DNA from: Candidatus Sodalis endolongispinus
Lineage (GTDB): Bacteria > Pseudomonadota > Gammaproteobacteria > Enterobacterales > Enterobacteriaceae
Assembly: GCF_018777395.1 (NCBI RefSeq)
Contig: NZ_JAFJYC010000001.1
Span: 682,001 to 746,000, forward strand
Direction: 5' to 3'
Length of the DNA stretch: 64,000 nt
Shown: positions 21,472 to 31,963 of the stretch, piece after piece
Numbering within the stretch: position 1 is the first letter of the stretch
Layout of the letters: each line of letters opens with the position of its first letter
The notes under the pieces: generated by a model
What the model was told of the DNA's origin: nothing
What the model saw: only the letters and a program-made list of their open reading frames with translations
Databases searched by the model: none
Program-made: the position numbers and the translations under genes

Positions 21472-22335
21472 ATGATCCGAAGTATGACCTCCTTCGCCCG
21501 GCGTGAAATTAAGGGCACTTGGGGCACTGCCGCCTGGGAGCTGCGCTCCGTTAATCAACGGTATCTGGAAACCTACATCCGCATGCCGGAGCAATTCCGC
21601 GGTCTGGAGCCGGCCATACGTGAGCGCATCCGCCTGCGCCTTACCCGAGGCAAAGTGGAATGTAATTTGCGCTTTGACGTAAATCCCGGCGCGCAAAGCG
21701 CGCTGATCCTCAATGAAATACTCGCCAAACAGCTGGTGGAAGCCGCGCAGTGGGTGAAAATGCAAAGCGACGAAGGCGAGATAGATCCGCTGGCCATTCT
21801 GCGCTGGCCTGGCGTGATGGCCGCGACGGAACAGGATTTGGACGCCATCAGCGCCGAGTTGCTGTCCGGGATCGACGCCACGCTTAACGACTTTATCAGC
21901 GCCCGTGAAACAGAAGGCAACGCGCTTAAAGCACTGATTGAACAGCGGCTGGCGGGTGTCAGCGCCGAGGCGGCAAATGTGCGCCAGCAGATGCCGGCGG
22001 TATTGAATTGGCAGCGTGAAAGACTGCTAAATAAACTGGAAGAGGCTCAGGTGCAGCTAGACGCTAACCGTCTGGAGCAGGAACTGGTGATGCTGACGCA
22101 GCGAACAGACGTTGCGGAAGAGCTGGATCGCCTGGATGCCCATGTGAAAGAAACCTACCAGGTTCTGACTAAAAAAGAGGCGGTAGGCCGCCGGCTGGAT
22201 TTCATGATGCAGGAATTTAACCGCGAGGCGAATACCCTGGCGTCGAAATCTATTAACGCCAACGTGACGGCATCCGCTATCGAATTGAAAGTGTTGATTG
22301 AACAAATGCGCGAGCAGATCCAGAATATCGAGTAA
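21472..22335 (+). CDS. yicC: YicC family endoribonuclease
   Basis: 287 residues, the E. coli length. MIRSMTSFARREIKGTWGTAAWELRSVNQRYLE at the N-terminus is the YicC-N domain. The C-terminal DUF1732-type region ends in ASKSINANVTASAIELKVLIEQMREQIQNIE. The family has been shown to have endoribonuclease activity. Divergent from rph, 126 bases away, as in other enterobacteria. Followed by a clear terminator at 22371-22397. Intact. Confidence 0.93.
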   Translation: MIRSMTSFARREIKGTWGTAAWELRSVNQRYLETYIRMPEQFRGLEPAIRERIRLRLTRGKVECNLRFDVNPGAQSALILNEILAKQLVEAAQWVKMQSDEGEIDPLAILRWPGVMAATEQDLDAISAELLSGIDATLNDFISARETEGNALKALIEQRLAGVSAEAANVRQQMPAVLNWQRERLLNKLEEAQVQLDANRLEQELVMLTQRTDVAEELDRLDAHVKETYQVLTKKEAVGRRLDFMMQEFNREANTLASKSINANVTASAIELKVLIEQMREQIQNIE

Positions 22336-22370
22336 AAACCCACAAAGAATCAGTAGAACTCAAGAAACCA

Positions 22371-22397
22371 AAAATCCCGCATAGATAGCGGGATTTT
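22371..22397 (+). terminator. Terminator after yicC
   Basis: Stem AAAATCCCGC / GCGGGATTTTT around an ATAGATA loop. A T-run on one strand and an A-run on the other make it potentially bidirectional. Confidence 0.85.
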
Positions 22398-22435
22398 TGT
22401 TATCACGTACTATCATAAAGACGCAACAAAGCGCA

Positions 22436-22710
22436 TGATTTATCCCCCTGAAACACCAGACAGTAGCTGTATCTCCAGATAAGAGATAGGCTTGAATATA
22501 TGTCTAACACTAACGCCAATTTTGATATGACCGGGCTCCATACTCTGCTGAATAATGGCCATTTTTTCCTGAGGAGTTTTACGTTTACGGACTTCTTGAC
22601 CTAACAGGATCCCGGTCATATCAAAATTGGCGTTAGTGTTAGACATATATTCAAGCCTATCTCTTATCTGGAGATACAGCTACTGTCTGGTGTTTCAGGG
22701 GGATAAATCA
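22436..22710. mobile_element. Palindromic IS remnant with 100-bp perfect inverted repeats
   Basis: 22436-22535 and 22611-22710 are exact inverted copies of each other around a 75-base centre. Reading the minus strand from the right arm gives a start, TGILLGQEVRKRKTPQEKMAIIQQSMEPG, which resembles the N-terminus of the IS2-type (IS3 family) OrfA. It is cut before the helix-turn-helix is complete, where the opposite arm begins. The structure looks like one IS end duplicated in inverted orientation, leaving a MITE-like element. No target duplication is visible. Confidence 0.75.
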
Positions 22711-23310
22711 GTCAGCGATGCTTACATGGCATTTCCCACTGTCGCTGTCGCACCGTGGCGTTTTTACCTCATTACAGCGTTCGCGGTTGCTAATGCGTGC
22801 GGAAAATCACCAGCCAGAGGGTGAAAAAACTGCCACAACAACCCGACTCGCCTGGGTGACCCACGCCGGTTTCGGCGCAGCGGGTGGCTGAGCGTTTATA
22901 ACGCGTTTTTTTACTGGTAGATCTGTTCAACGGTGAAACCAAGACTTGGGTAAGGGTTAAAAGAATCATCCATCTTATTAAGGTACATTAACAGATTGCT
23001 TTATACACGCAACAATCGATCAATAGTTTAACAACCAAAATAAACTTATGGCATTAACTCATTTTTCCCTGATTGACAAGTAACATTCGTGTTGCAAATT
23101 TAACAATAGAAGCCCATGCGAATCGTTTTCATTTAATATTGGTTTATAAATAAAGTTTAATAATACCGCCCACAAATAGATGCACAGGGAAATGCATTTT
23201 CCGAGACGTACAGAGCAGTAATCCCGGAATAGTATGAAGACCTGTGACTTTACTTTTACCCTCCGGATTACCTCTTAATGCAGTCACTCCATCTAAAACG
23301 GTGAGGTATT
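22711..23310. other. 600-bp gap between the IS remnant and the fimbrial genes
   Basis: No convincing gene. The first 200 bases are GC-rich, possibly old IS or gene debris. From about 22980 the sequence is AT-rich and probably holds the fimbrial promoter. A short open stretch at 23244 lacks a family signature. Confidence 0.4.
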
Positions 23311-24013
23311 ATGTCTATCCTTTTTCGTCGACTTGGCGGCGTTATTCTGCCTGTCATGCTGTTAGCCGCGCCATTATATTCAGCCAGGGCCGCATTAATC
23401 CTGGACGGCACGCGGTTGATATTCCCTGCCAGTGAGCAGTCTGCCTCTATCGTGGTAGAGAACCCTACCGACGATGATTTCTTGATGCAAAGCTGGTTGG
23501 AAAACAGCAGCGGGCAAGCTCAAGAAAAATTATTGGTGGAGCCGCAGGTAGCGCAAATCAAAGCGCATCATAAAGTCACGCTGCGAGTCAATATAGTGGA
23601 TCCACAGATCCGGCAGGGAAACAGCGAAAAACTCTTTTGGCTCAAAGTGAAAGAAATTCCCAAAGTATACGCTAACGAGGCGAGCTCCGATTTATTGCTG
23701 GCCATGCAAACACGCATCAAAGTTTTCTTCCGACCACAGGGTATCAGTGCGGAAAGAGGCGATGCCTGAAAAAACTCGATTGGTATTATCAAGGTGCGCA
23801 ATTGATGGTTAATAACCCCACACCATATTACATCACGATAAATAAGGCGATGGCGGACGGGAAACGTTCTTTGAATATCGATATGGTCGCGCCTTTTTCT
23901 AGCGCGGCAATCACCCAAAAAATTTTAGCGCCTCCAAGGTACGTAACGTGGTTTATAACACCCTGACGGATTTTGGCGATAACAGTGACAAGATTTCATC
24001 GGCAGTTCGATGA
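23311..24013 (+). pseudogene. Periplasmic fimbrial chaperone, two frameshifts
   Basis: A PapD/FimC-type chaperone that would hold pilin subunits in the periplasm. The first 152 codons are clean: signal peptide (LPVMLLAAPLYSARA), LDGTRLIFPASEQSASIVVENP, and the conserved FRPQGI end of domain 1. A shift near 23757-23770 moves the frame to LKKLDWYYQGAQLMVNNPTPYYITI. A second near 23925-23935 leads to VRNVVYNTLTDFGDNSDKISSAVR and a stop at 24011. Domain 2 is therefore lost. First gene of a chaperone-pilin-usher-tip operon. Confidence 0.85.
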
Positions 24014-24039
24014 AATCATTAAAAAGAAGGTAAATTACG

Positions 24040-24618
24040 ATGAAAAAATTAACTGCTTTGACAGTTGCGATGATGATGGCAGGCGGCATGTCCTCCGCGT
24101 TAGCGGGTACCCGTACCGATGCGAACGATGCCGGCGCGATGCACACCGCCACCACTGTTCATTTTAGCGGGCTGGTGCAACCGGCGACATGCTCGTTTAA
24201 AGGTAAATCAATGAAAATCCAGCTTCCGACAGTCAACGTGAGCGACTTTACAGGCTTGTCCGAAGGCGTTACCCCCAGCACGGCGCAGCAACAGCACTTC
24301 CAACTGCATGTAAATTGCCTGCAGCAAGTAGACGCCAGCCAGCTCAAAATGACCGTCAACAGTAAAAACGCCGATGAGGCACACAATGTGCTGCGTAATT
24401 CCTTTGGCACGGCAAAAGGGATAGGTCTGCAAATTAACCGCAATAACAGTCCCGTCGCGTTAGGTAAAGATATGCCGCTTAATCTTGCCGGACAGCCGTT
24501 CAATCAAGGCGATAATACGCTCGAATTTACCGCTAACTATGTCCGTGAGGACATGTCTGAAGATGTCAAGGCAGGCCGTCTGGCCACCGATGCCGTTTTT
24601 GAAATTGCCTACAAATAA
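24040..24618 (+). CDS. Type 1-like fimbrial major subunit
   Basis: 192 residues with a clear signal peptide ending near ALA-G. The mature domain has VHFSGLVQPATCSFKGK and, some 45 residues later, LHVNCLQQV: the two cysteines of the pilin disulfide. The conserved TANYVRE and C-terminal DAVFEIAYK (the polymerisation strand) are present. Preceded by an AAGAAGG ribosome site. It is the only unbroken gene of the fimbrial operon, but without a working chaperone and usher it probably cannot be assembled. Confidence 0.88.
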   Translation: MKKLTALTVAMMMAGGMSSALAGTRTDANDAGAMHTATTVHFSGLVQPATCSFKGKSMKIQLPTVNVSDFTGLSEGVTPSTAQQQHFQLHVNCLQQVDASQLKMTVNSKNADEAHNVLRNSFGTAKGIGLQINRNNSPVALGKDMPLNLAGQPFNQGDNTLEFTANYVREDMSEDVKAGRLATDAVFEIAYK

Positions 24619-24707
24619 TCTGCTCGCGGGTAGCGCCCCCAATAGGTGGCGCATTCAACCATAGGGATGATGGCATGTGACCGGTTAAACATTGACGGCT
24701 CATACTT

Positions 24708-27078
24708 ATGAACAAAATTCTTCTCTTGATTTCTCTTATAAGCTGTATGGGATGGACACATGCAGAAGAAAAATATGCGACCGACTTTATCGAAAATGTC
24801 GGTGGGGTCGCAATCAAGGATGTATCGGCGTTTGATAACGGCAATGATGTTTTACCTGGCACCTATTCACTCACCGTCGTCATTAACGATCATCAAATCG
24901 ATGGCCAGCGTATTACCTTTAAGAAAACCAGCGATGATAAAGTTGAGGCAGTATTCTCCTGCGATACATTGAAAAGTTGGGGCATCGTGATTGAGGAATG
25001 CCAGGCTGGCGAAGTACCGTTAACGGCTTATATCAGTCAGGCGCAGGCTGATGTCGATCTTGGCGATAACACCTTGACCTTAACCGTACCGCAAAAATAT
25101 CAGTTGGAAAGCGGCGCAAATGATGTCGCTAGCGAACAGGAGTGGCAAAACGGCATCAACGCGGCGTTCAGCAGTTATAACATCAATACCGATAGCGCTC
25201 GTCAGAATGGCACCTGGCGACGTAATACCCTCTATGGCAATTTCACTAACGGCATTAATTTGAGGGGTTTCCCGCGTGAGAAATAATGGTTTCCTCAACG
25301 TCACAGACGGCGACAAAACCCGCTACGTGAGCAGCAAGAATTATCTCGAACATGATATCGATACGCTGCGAAGCACCCTGACCTTGGGCGACTTTTTTAC
25401 CACCTGGAAAGTTTTTGCCGCGCAAAATCTGCGCGGTGCGGCTTTGGCCACTAATAATGCCATGCTGTCCAACCGGGAGCTGGTATATACGCCGGTGATA
25501 ACCGGCGTGGCGCGCAGCAACGCGACTATCGTTATCAAACAAAACGACTTCATCATCGCTACACGTAAAGTGCCGCCAGGGCCTTTTGCGCTAAGGGACA
25601 TACCTGCCTCATCCAGCGCCGGCGATATGGACATCACGATTATAGAAGCCAACGGCGACAGCCGCCATTTCAGCCAATCCTATAATGCGGTAGATGTGCT
25701 GGTACCCGCACATAGCCTGCATTATAGCCTGTATGCAGGCCGCAACCGTAGCCTGATCAATGCCCCGCCATTGGCGGAGGCCGACGGGCTGTACGGCCTG
25801 TCTAATACCGTAACGCTCATCGGCGGCGCGCAATACGCAAACGATTATCATAACCTTGCCGCCGGCATGGGGGCAAATGTGCCTCGACTGGGCGGTCTTT
25901 ATGCCGTGGTCAATAGCAGCGCCAGCGAAACCACAGCGCACGGCCACCAGCAGGGCAGCCTGTTGACCACCTGGCTTAGCCATAGTTTTACCGTCACCGG
26001 TAGCTATCTGTACCTCACGGCGGAGCATCGCTTCGCCGAGGGTTACCAGGAATATGAGGATGCCTTATCCAATCAGGCCTATGAACACTATCTGACGCGC
26101 TATGCCCTACAGCTCAGCCAGCCGGGGGAAGAGGTCAGCCTGACGGTTAATATGGCAGAGTCTTTTGGTTTTCAGGGCGACAAAAGCCACTCGCTGGGGG
26201 GCAGCCTCAGCTTCACTCCGAACCGCCTGACGGTCATAACCAGCCTGACCCATCAATCCGGTAGCCAGAAAGATAACCTTCTGTCCTTGAACATGTCGCT
26301 GCCGTTGGGCAATGAGGCGCGCCATTATTTGAATTATAACCAGACGCTCACTCAGGGGGGCAGCAGCGACGACCGTCTTTCTCTCAGCGGCAGCTTTCTG
26401 GAAGACGATAACCTGAGTTATGATATTGGCGCATCGACCTCGGCCGGCTATCGTCAAAACGACAGCTCCTTACGCTATAACGCCGGCAAAGGCACGATAA
26501 GTTCCTCCTGGAGCCAGGATCGAGACAGCAATGATCTCTCGCTGGGGCTAGAAGGATCGGTCATTGCCGATCACCACGGCATCAACCTTGGCCAGCCGAT
26601 GACGCAAAGTACCGCTCTGGTGCATACCGACCACGTCTCCGGTTTGCCCATCGCCAACAACACCGCGATAGCCACCGATCATTTTGGCAACGCCATTGTC
26701 ACCGGTTTGTCGCCCTATCGTTATAACGAAACATCCCTTAACACCGATAAGCTCAAAAAACAGGTGGAAGCGGATAGCAATATCTATCAAAACGCGCCAC
26801 GGAAGGGCGCCATTATCGAAGTGGACTTTGCCGCACACAAGCGTGCCGTGCACTATGCCCACATCCGTACTCCTGACGGCGCAGCGTTACCGTTCGGCGC
26901 CGTGGTGTACGATGCCGGCGACCGCAACGTCGGTATTGTCTCTGCCGGCGGTCTTACCGCGCTTAATATGCAAGATAGCCGTTGGCCATTTCATGTACGC
27001 AGCGAAGGCATGACCTGCCAAACGGATTTACAGGGCGCCAAGCCACAAAGCCAGATTTGGGAGTTAACATGCCAATAA
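24708..27078 (+). pseudogene. Outer-membrane fimbrial usher, frameshifted
   Basis: A FimD/PapC-type 24-strand barrel that exports pilins. The first 192 codons give a signal peptide (ending near WTHA), the N-terminal chaperone-binding domain (IENVGGVAIKDVSAFDNG) and the cysteine pair CDTLKSWGIVIEEC. At 25271-25273 a CCC run has one C too many: GINLRGF should continue as RVRNNGFLNVTDG. The rest, 595 residues with the barrel, plug and C-terminal domain (GAALPFGAVVYDAGDRNVGIVS), is open to the TAA at 27078. Only one base separates it from an intact gene. Confidence 0.88.
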
Positions 27079-27904
27079 TAATACGGGTGATCCCCTTGCT
27101 CATCGTCCTCTTCGCGGCGCCATTGCAGGCAGCGGGCGTGCTGACGCAGTCGCTGCCGGCCGTCACGTTGAATCTGCCGGTGGATGAGCAGGTGGGCGCG
27201 CTGCTTAAAGCCGTGGCACTGCCCGCCAGCGCTATCAGTAAGTTACAAGCGACGCAGCTTTCTCTCATGACGGCGGGCGCACCGTGGGATGCCCCGGCAG
27301 AGGCATTTATCAAACCCCCGTCGCAGGTTTGGGTTTGAGCCTTTGCAACCGGTCCGGCGATCGCTGCCTGACACAGAACACGCCCTGGATCCCTGGCGAT
27401 ACGCTCTTTTTGCGCCTGTATAAAATTGGTAATTTGCAGGGCGGACACTATAGCCTGCCGGCGCTGACGCTGTTGGCGGCCTCCCAGCCGGTGTTGAGGA
27501 TCATGCCGCCGCAGGTGAGCTTGACCACAGCATTGTGCCGTATCACCGCCAAACGCATCGAGGTGAAATTTCCCCGCGTCTTCATGACGCCGACGCCATC
27601 CGCGCCGCTGCCTGCGGTGAATTTCACCCTTCCCGTGAACTGTCCTCACGCTGAGGATTACCGCAACGTGCTAATCCAATTCCGCTATGCCGGACGCTTT
27701 GTCGATGACCAGACGCTCCAGACCCAGCTCAGTGATATCGGCATTCAGGTGGAGAATGAGGATCATCAACTCATCACCTTTAATAGCAATAACCCTCTTC
27801 CCTCGGCTTCCTTTGTTTATCGGGCGCGACTGGTGCGCACGGCGGGACCGGCACAATATGGCAAATTTAACGTGAATGCGACCGCGTTGATGACCTTTCG
27901 CTGA
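27069..27904 (+). pseudogene. Fimbrial tip/minor subunit, frameshifted
   Basis: Starts at ATG 27069, overlapping the usher by ten bases. It has a signal peptide (IPLLIVLFAAPLQAAG) followed by about 65 residues. A C5 run at 27315-27319 is one base short of what is needed to join the next frame (PVAGLGLSLCNRSGDRC). That frame then continues cleanly through a pilin-like domain (PAVNFTLPVNC) to ALMTFR at 27904. About 278 residues if joined, the size of a two-domain adhesin. The receptor cannot be inferred. Confidence 0.75.
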
Positions 27905-28030
27905 ACCTGCTAAGACCGGGCGGCGCCTGGCGCGGGCGCCTGCGACCCGGCTAACGACTACGGCTACAGCTAGGGCGAGGTGAGCAGCGACGAAACCATG
28001 AAAAACACGAGGGTGACAACCTGCGCCAGG

Positions 28031-28717
28031 CTACACGCGAGAGGGCATATCCAGGGGATAGTCCGCCAGAGCGGTCCGGGTTTGACGGCGGTATTGCAGC
28101 GCGGCGGTCAGTGCCAGCACCGGCAGCAAAAGCTCCAGAAACTCTTCCTGCGATGTTTGTAGCGCCACCAGCCACAGTGGCGCGTGCCAGCCCAGCGTCT
28201 CTTTGAATTCTCCCAACGAGCGGTCGAGAACATTGGTGATAAAAATGAGGGCCATAAAGGTGGCGATGGTAATGGCATAGCTTTTACGCGCCGTGATATC
28301 GCGCAGCAGCGGCCGGGAATAGCGTATCAGAAAATACAGGCAAGCAATGGCTATCGGCGCCAATGATAACAGCGCATAAAGCTTATCCAGCGCCGGCATC
28401 GGTCCGGTCCAAAAGCGCAATTTGAGCATGCTCATGTGATCGATATATTTATGTAAATCGGCCTCGCGCGCCATCATCGCCAGTAGCGCAATCCAGACCG
28501 CCAGCCGAGTGGACCAGCGAACACCTTTTAGCGGCAACACCAGCAGACACAAGAGCGTAATGGCACAAGCGACCAGAGTCAGGTTCTCCACCAGTTGCCC
28601 CTCTTCCACCAGATGAATAAGCGGCGCGACCGGCATCACGCACCACAGCATAAAGGTCAGCAGGCTGACCACCAGCACAAAGCCAGGCGAAAAACGCGGT
28701 AAGTCGAGCAGAGACAT
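28031..28717 (-). CDS. Polytopic inner-membrane protein of unknown function
   Basis: Not recognised. From ATG 28717 (AGGA ribosome site; a possible in-frame start lies ten codons upstream) it has 228 residues with about seven hydrophobic segments. An AREADLHKYIDHMS motif lies after the third helix and SQEEFLELLLPVLAL near the end. Charged residues inside helices suggest an enzyme or transporter rather than a plain anchor. It faces the fimbrial operon convergently and follows the oppA-like pseudogene in the same direction. No lesion is apparent. Confidence 0.6.
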   Translation of the reverse strand: MSLLDLPRFSPGFVLVVSLLTFMLWCVMPVAPLIHLVEEGQLVENLTLVACAITLLCLLVLPLKGVRWSTRLAVWIALLAMMAREADLHKYIDHMSMLKLRFWTGPMPALDKLYALLSLAPIAIACLYFLIRYSRPLLRDITARKSYAITIATFMALIFITNVLDRSLGEFKETLGWHAPLWLVALQTSQEEFLELLLPVLALTAALQYRRQTRTALADYPLDMPSRV

Positions 28718-28853
28718 AACATGGATTCCTGGTAAAAAGAGCAACAATTATTACCGCTCAAGATCCTGAACTTTTGACATTGGATGCCTAATACATCCTT
28801 CAGCATGCTAAATCGCGCTGCCCGGGGCAACAACGGGCAGCGCCTGAAGCCGT

Positions 28854-30491
28854 TCAGTGTTTCATTACGTATAAATCTTTGGTGTAGAAAAAGCCTAGCT
28901 TAGATTCATGAAAACCGCCAATCCACGGTTTCACCAGTTTGCTCGAGACATAATAATAGACGGGGATAGCCGGTACTTGCTGTGCCAGTATGTCTTCCGC
29001 TTGCTGATAGAATTTTCCCGCTTCCGCCGGCGTGCCCGCGGATGCCGTATGAATCGCCCGGTCATAATCGGCATTAACAAATTTGGCGGTATTTTCACTG
29101 CTGTTGCTTAAAAAATTGTTCAAAAAAGTGGACGGCTCATCATAGTCGGCGATCCAGGCATAACGTACCAAGCAAAAATTGCCGGTATGCATGGTATCCA
29201 GCATGGTTTTCCATTCCTGATTTTGCAGCGTCGCTACCACGCCAAGATTTTTTTTCCACATTGAACTGGCGGCAATGGCAATGCGCTGGTGAGATTCCGA
29301 GGTGTTATACAGCAGAGAAAACGCCAAAGGATGCTGCGCATCGAAGCCCGCCTCCCTAAGTAGCGCTTTCGCTTTGTCATTGCGTTTTTCCTGACTCCAG
29401 CCCGCGTAGTCCGGCATTTTCAAATTATAACCGCCGGCGGCATAATGGCTGAGCGTCCAGGCAGGCGTCTGACCTTGCCCCAATACCTTTTCGGCGATTA
29501 CGCTTTTATCCAGCCCCAAATTAAGCGCCAGCCGCACCCGAGGATCGTTGAACGGCGCTTTCTGAGTATTGAATTCGTAGTAATACACCGCCAGCTTCGG
29601 CGCAACATGAACTTCCGGGCCAAGCTCCTTTTTCAGCGATTTAAACAGCGTTTCGGGGACGGTGTAGGTCACATCTATTTCGCCGGCGCGGTAGCGGTTT
29701 ACATCGGCGGTACCGGAGGCCACCGGCAGGTAAGTCACCTTGTTGATAACCGTATGCGCATCATCCCAATAGCGACTATTTCTGACGGCGACAACTTTTT
29801 CATTGACTACCCATTGGTCGAGTTTATAGGCGCCGCTACTGACGATATTGGCCGGCTGGGTCCATTTACCGCCAAATTGTTCGACATCTTTCTTATTGAT
29901 GGGCACCAGGGCGGGATGGGCCAGCATTTGCAGAAAATAGGAGACAGGTTGATCCAACGACACTTCCACCTTCCGAGTGTCCAGGGATTTGATGCCCAAT
30001 TCAGCCGGTTTTTTCTTACCGTCGATAATAGCCTGCGCATTGAGCACATGCATATTGCTCAAATAACTTTCATAGGGCGAAGCCGTAGCCTGGCTAACCA
30101 GACGGCGCCATCTGTAGACCACATCCTGCGCGGTGATCGGATCACCGTTCGACCACACGAGTACCGGTCGTAAATGAAAGACCCAGCGGGTATTGTTATC
30201 ATTTTCCCAGCGTTCGGCGAGGCGCGGGCGGATTTTTCCGTCATTATCGACGCTGACTAGTCATTCAAAAATATCGCTGATAATATTAAATTCGACGTCG
30301 CTTTCTACTTTTTTATGCTGGTCGAGGGACGCCGGTTCGCTACCGTTATTACGTATCACCTCTTGCTTGGCCGCCAGCTGCGTACCTGCCGGAACCATTG
30401 CCGCCTGTGTCAGTATAGGGGACGCAGACAGGGCGGCTAACATAAGCGCCAGTAGCGGTTTCTTGCCCACTTTAAAAGGAATTAACACCAT
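28854..30491 (-). pseudogene. Oligopeptide-binding protein (OppA/MppA family), one nonsense codon
   Basis: A periplasmic substrate-binding protein of an oligopeptide ABC transporter. The signal peptide (LLALMLAALSASPILTQA) and SDVEFNIISDIFE are followed by TGA at 30261-30263, where relatives have Gly (FEGLVSVD). The same frame then continues unbroken for 470 codons, with KWTQPANIVSSGAYKLDQWVVNE, VTYLPVASGTADVNRYRAGEID and YYYEFNTQKAPFNDPRVRLAL matching OppA in order. No permease or ATPase gene is adjacent, so it was an orphan binding protein even before the stop arose. Confidence 0.88.
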
Positions 30492-30676
30492 CCTGCCATT
30501 CTCCCATTATTGTAATGAACGTTCACCCTCACATTACTTATCGCGTTAATTCATTATGCGCAAACACTTTTCGGCGCTCTCCCCGTAAGGGAAAGGATCT
30601 GGACGACCTATCAGGTCGGCGGATGCCGATATGATAGCTATTGCTGGCATTGAGGTTGCGGTTAAAATTGAGACTT
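30492..30676. other. Upstream region of the oppA-like pseudogene
   Basis: Together with the tandem repeat that follows, this begins a 618-bp stretch without genes (30492-31109). Apart from a probable promoter for the pseudogene, nothing recognisable is seen here. Confidence 0.4.
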
Positions 30677-30696
30677 AGGCTGAGTGGAGGCTGGGC

Positions 30697-30836
30697 CTGG
30701 GATAAATGCTGAGTCTGGGTTAAGGCTAGGCCTGGGATAGATGCTGAATCTGGGTTAAGGCTGGGTCTGGGATAGATGCTGAATCTGGGTTGAGGCTGGG
30801 GCTGGAATAAATGTTGAGCCTGGGTTGATGCTCGGA
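30697..30836. repeat. Tandem repeat, four units of 35 bp
   Basis: Units begin at 30697, 30732, 30767 and 30802, each starting CTGG(G/A)ATA and containing a CTGGGTT core. The second and third differ at very few positions. The last is the most diverged, and a partial unit precedes the first. Thirty-five is not a multiple of three and no frame spans it, so it is non-coding: a minisatellite. Confidence 0.9.
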
Positions 30837-30993
30837 CTCTGGCTCACACCGTTAAGCCTTAAACCTAGGGTTTTGGCCAAGGCTGCCGCTATCGTGACGA
30901 CGAAACCGGGTGCAGAAAACGGCGGTCAGGAAAAGGGCACCAAGAGGGATCACCGATATTCCCCTATAATGGGCATGGCGGTGTTAACGGCAA

Positions 30994-31025
30994 TAAAAAA
31001 ACCCCGGCCTCGCCCGGGGTTTTTT
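30994..31025 (-). terminator. Terminator after the cold-shock gene
   Basis: Stem AAACCCCGG / CCGGGGTTT around CCTCGC, flanked by an A-run on the plus strand and a T-run on the other, about 85 bases past the csp stop. It can work on either strand. Confidence 0.8.
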
Positions 31026-31109
31026 CTGCGTCTTAAGGGCATATCTTTCGGCAATTATTGCCTAGGCGGTAGGCTTTTCGCCCCCGCCAACGGCCCGTGA
31101 GCGCGTGTC

Positions 31110-31322
31110 TTACAGGGCAACCACGTTAGCAGCAGACGGGCCTTTCTGACCCTGCTCAATGGTGAATTCTACGCGCTGGCCTTCGTCCAGGGTTTTGAAA
31201 TCGTTGCTCTGGATAGCAGAGAAATGTACGAATACATCTTTGCTGCCGTCAGCCGGAGTGATGAAACCAAAACCTTTACCCGCGTCAAACCATTTTACTA
31301 AACCAGCTACTTTATTAGACAT
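31110..31322 (-). CDS. CspA-family cold-shock RNA chaperone
   Basis: 70 residues, a single cold-shock domain. [17 protein letters not shown] contains RNP1 and [10 protein letters not shown] contains RNP2. Binds single-stranded RNA and DNA and melts secondary structure. The start at 31322 is chosen for its AAGGAAG ribosome site and because it gives the standard MSNK opening. WFDA instead of the more usual WFNA is a small difference. It sits between CspA, CspC and CspE in sequence, so no specific symbol is given. Confidence 0.92.
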   Translation of the reverse strand: MSNKVAGLVKWFDAGKGFGFITPADGSKDVFVHFSAIQSNDFKTLDEGQRVEFTIEQGQKGPSAANVVAL

Positions 31323-31963
31323 TTGTACTTCCTTCATTAAGTTGAAAAACGCCGGCGGCGATATGGGGTCTGTTTGCCAGCATGTACTTATGGGCACGTA
31401 TTAAGAAGGAAATTCGTCGAAGAAGTGATGGTGGACTATCGCTTTTTGCTGAACAACTTTACTAAAATGGCTTACATAGGTAGGTCTGTACCACAAACCG
31501 TGTAGCGCCATTAACGCATACTCCCGGCACAGGCGCAAGCGTTATTATGAAGAAAAAAGTTATAACCCGAGGGAATAACCCGCCGGCGCGGCGTACATTA
31601 TGCGCCGACACCTGAAGGACGGGCATTTATGCCGGTTCGCTCGTTAGCCACCAGCGTGTCGTCACCTGCCGGTCTGTCTCCATGACGGACCACGGGAGAG
31701 CGCAATTCCACATAGCGGAACACATTGCATCCAAATAGTGCACCTCACGCGCATAAGTCCGTAAATTGCCCCTCAGTAGTGCAGACTCACCCCGTTCCGC
31801 CTTCGATAGGTTGTTAATAAAGTGTAACACAACCCTTCAGTCAACTCTCTGCCGATTTGGCATCCCCTTTGCTATGAGGTTACAGGCGCTATGCCTTTTT
31901 AAGGAAGGATGTGTCAGCACACATCAAAAATCGACTGCTTTATTCTGCCTCACAGGACGAATT
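31323..31963. other. 641-bp gap between divergent csp and aapJ
   Basis: Probably holds the long 5' leader typical of cold-shock genes (minus strand, roughly 31323-31500, with a weak GTACAGA match to the cold box) and the aapJ promoter. No gene is recognised in 31500-31900. Confidence 0.45.

Noticed and set aside
22440-22646. A genuine 68-residue gene on the minus strand
   Set aside because: Its last third is the inverted copy of its own upstream sequence. It is a truncated transposase fragment inside a palindrome.
30697-30836. CRISPR array
   Set aside because: The 35-bp units follow one another directly without unique spacers, and no cas genes are near.
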